A stretch of DNA of 64,000 bases, from NCBI RefSeq assembly GCF_001297015.1, contig NZ_LIGE01000036.1, positions 62,001-126,000 on the forward strand, written 5' to 3'. The notes under the pieces were generated by a model. The model saw only the letters and a program-made list of their open reading frames with translations. It was not told where the DNA came from and did no database searches. Every line of letters begins with the position of its first letter. Position 1 is the stretch's first letter. This document shows, one piece after another, positions 62,799 to 64,000 of the stretch. This DNA comes from Pseudomonas sp. RIT-PI-r (GTDB taxonomy: Bacteria > Pseudomonadota > Gammaproteobacteria > Pseudomonadales > Pseudomonadaceae). The translations under genes and the position numbers were made by a program.

Positions 62799-64000
62799 TC
62801 ATTTACGTGAGACGACTTTCTGCGCCCCGGGCTCCAACGACTCCCGCTCCCGGTCGAACGCCAAGTAGTACTTGTTCACGCTATTAACATAGCTGACCGG
62901 CCCCATTCCCACCTGCTCCATGGCGATTCGCTCGACCTGAAAGAACCACTGATTGGGATTCAGCCCCCGGCGTCGGGCCTCAGCGCGCATACCCTGCACG
63001 CGCTCGGGGCCGATGTTGTAGGCCGCCAGAGTGAAGGCCATGCGTTCGCGCTCATTGAGCTTGGGGCTGTTGAAGAATTTGCGGCGGATCATCGCCAGAT
63101 ATTTGGCCCCAGCCTGCACATTCGCATCGAGATTCTGAATGTTGTTCACGCCGACTCGCTGAGCGGCGGAAGGCGTGATCTGCATCAGCCCGGTCGGGCC
63201 ACTGCCGCTGCGGGCATTGGGTTGCAGGCGTGATTCCTTGAACGCCAGTGCGGCCAGATTGAGCCAGTCCATGTTCTGCGCCTGGGCGTGCTTTTGCAGG
63301 GTCGGACGCAGTTTTTCCAGGCGCTGGCGATCAGCCTTGGCCAATGGATAGTGGACTTGATAGAGACGGCGGTAGATGCGCAGAAACGCTACGTCCTCGT
63401 TGGAGGGCTTCTTGTAACCACCGAGAAAGCGATCGATGCTCGCACGCAGCATCGAAGCATCACGACGTACGAACCAGTACTCCTCGCCCGGCTCACTGAT
63501 CATCACTTGCCGGTCGAAACGCAACTTCGGCAAAATCTTGCCCCAGCGTTCGGCGATCGGTTGCTCGACAATCGTCAGATGAAAAATTCCGCCCTGAACC
63601 ATCTCCAGCACGTCTTCGACGGCCAGTGTCGGATCAACCCATTCAATCTTGATCGGCGCCAGTTTGTGCAACGCCAGTTTCTGATTGAGCTGACTGACCG
63701 CCTCCCCCGCCGCACTGCCGGTGGGCAACGCCAGGGTTTTGCCGGAGAGTTGCTCGACCTTGGTGTAACGCCGCTCGCCTCTGATGCCGACCAGCACCAG
63801 CGGCACGTTGCTGGAGATCGGCTCGCTACTGGCGACCGCATAGCCTGGCTGCAAATCGAGCAATTCACCCGGCGCGACCAGATCACCTTCACCACGCTGC
63901 AGCGCGCCGAGCAGTTGATCCTTGGCTTTGGGAATGATCTTGAGGGTGATTTCCTGGCCATCACGGGCGTGGCCATTGAGGTATTGCTCGAAGGCGCGCA
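62799..64000 (-). CDS. Membrane-bound lytic murein transglycosylase MltF-like (partial, N-terminus off right edge)
   Basis: 399 codons in the window; the start lies beyond 64000. The N-terminal part is a periplasmic SBP_bac_3 domain (LGALQRGEGDLVAPGELLD, then LALPTGSAAGEAVSQLN). The C-terminal SLT domain has the catalytic Glu in ALAFKESRLQP and then GPTGLMQITPSAAQRVGV and AYNIGPERV. It cleaves peptidoglycan without water, releasing anhydro-muropeptides. From memory, PAO1 has MltF (PA3764) and MltF2 (PA2865), and gene order here favours the MltF2 counterpart. Confidence 0.94.
   Translation of the reverse strand, partial: RAFEQYLNGHARDGQEITLKIIPKAKDQLLGALQRGEGDLVAPGELLDLQPGYAVASSEPISSNVPLVLVGIRGERRYTKVEQLSGKTLALPTGSAAGEAVSQLNQKLALHKLAPIKIEWVDPTLAVEDVLEMVQGGIFHLTIVEQPIAERWGKILPKLRFDRQVMISEPGEEYWFVRRDASMLRASIDRFLGGYKKPSNEDVAFLRIYRRLYQVHYPLAKADRQRLEKLRPTLQKHAQAQNMDWLNLAALAFKESRLQPNARSGSGPTGLMQITPSAAQRVGVNNIQNLDANVQAGAKYLAMIRRKFFNSPKLNERERMAFTLAAYNIGPERVQGMRAEARRRGLNPNQWFFQVERIAMEQVGMGPVSYVNSVNKYYLAFDRERESLEPGAQKVVSRK

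Overview
The window is ordinary, gene-dense, GC-rich chromosome from a fluorescent Pseudomonas of the P. fluorescens/koreensis type. The call rests on the gene set (OprI lipoprotein, rhamnosylatable EF-P with EarP, SagS-like and RocS2-like hybrid kinases, OspR and OhrR), on codon use, on Pseudomonas-style REP hairpins, and on gene order. From memory, the order follows P. aeruginosa PAO1 in two long blocks (roughly PA3023-PA3045, then PA2824-PA2865). A third block (roughly PA1750-PA1754, cysB to the DAHP synthase) sits between earP and oprI. No rRNA, complete tRNA, CRISPR array, insertion sequence or prophage was seen.

Layout. 1-4.2 kb: the N-terminus of cheV, a small protein resembling an Hpt domain without its phospho-histidine, a NarX/NarL-type two-component pair and lipid kinase yegS. 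4.4-7.6 kb: a small membrane protein, moeA-moaB and divergent mobA (molybdenum cofactor), and a YgdI/YgdR lipoprotein. 7.7-12.4 kb: a pseudouridine synthase, an unknown 105-aa gene behind a perfect LexA box, a glutaredoxin-like protein, a CPA2 antiporter and an Amt ammonium channel. 12.7-24.0 kb: a yqjD-yqjE-yqjK-like operon, an EAL protein, dGTPase, the RocA2/RocS2 pair and a large sensor HD-GYP protein. With sagS at 25.5 kb this makes a stretch rich in c-di-GMP and phosphorelay functions.

24.0-33.8 kb: fRMsr and a DUF815 ATPase, sagS, then an oxidative-stress cluster (gpx-ospR with a clear palindromic operator, msrB), alaA, htpX, tpm and a DODA-type dioxygenase. 33.9-43.6 kb: a DEAD-box helicase with a long leader, crotonase, a spermidine-synthase-like protein, class II DAHP synthase, a YcaQ-like protein, DUF1127, two LysR regulators and a TauE/SafE permease. 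43.6-48.9 kb: ohrR-ohr with palindromic operators, a secreted esterase, efp-earP, and a membrane protein followed by a divergent Gre factor. 48.9-54.8 kb: cysB, universal stress protein, 5'-nucleotidase, PanE-like reductase, thioredoxin-like protein, PilZ protein, class I DAHP synthase and a GNAT. 55-64 kb: oprI opposite an L,D-transpeptidase, tesA divergent from an ABC exporter (YbbA/YbbP type), greB, DoxX and the C-terminal part of an MltF-like lytic transglycosylase running off the right end.

The main non-coding features are eight REP doublets of two families, a perfect LexA box, inverted repeats in front of the redox-sensing MarR regulons and one LysR regulator, a BvgA-like palindrome before rocA2, and a double-hairpin plus T-run upstream of oprI that could be a small RNA. 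I did not find a multi-gene system that I could defend as wholly new. The best leads are the SOS-boxed unknown gene, the Hpt-like protein beside cheV, the divergent Gre factor and the oprI-upstream structure.
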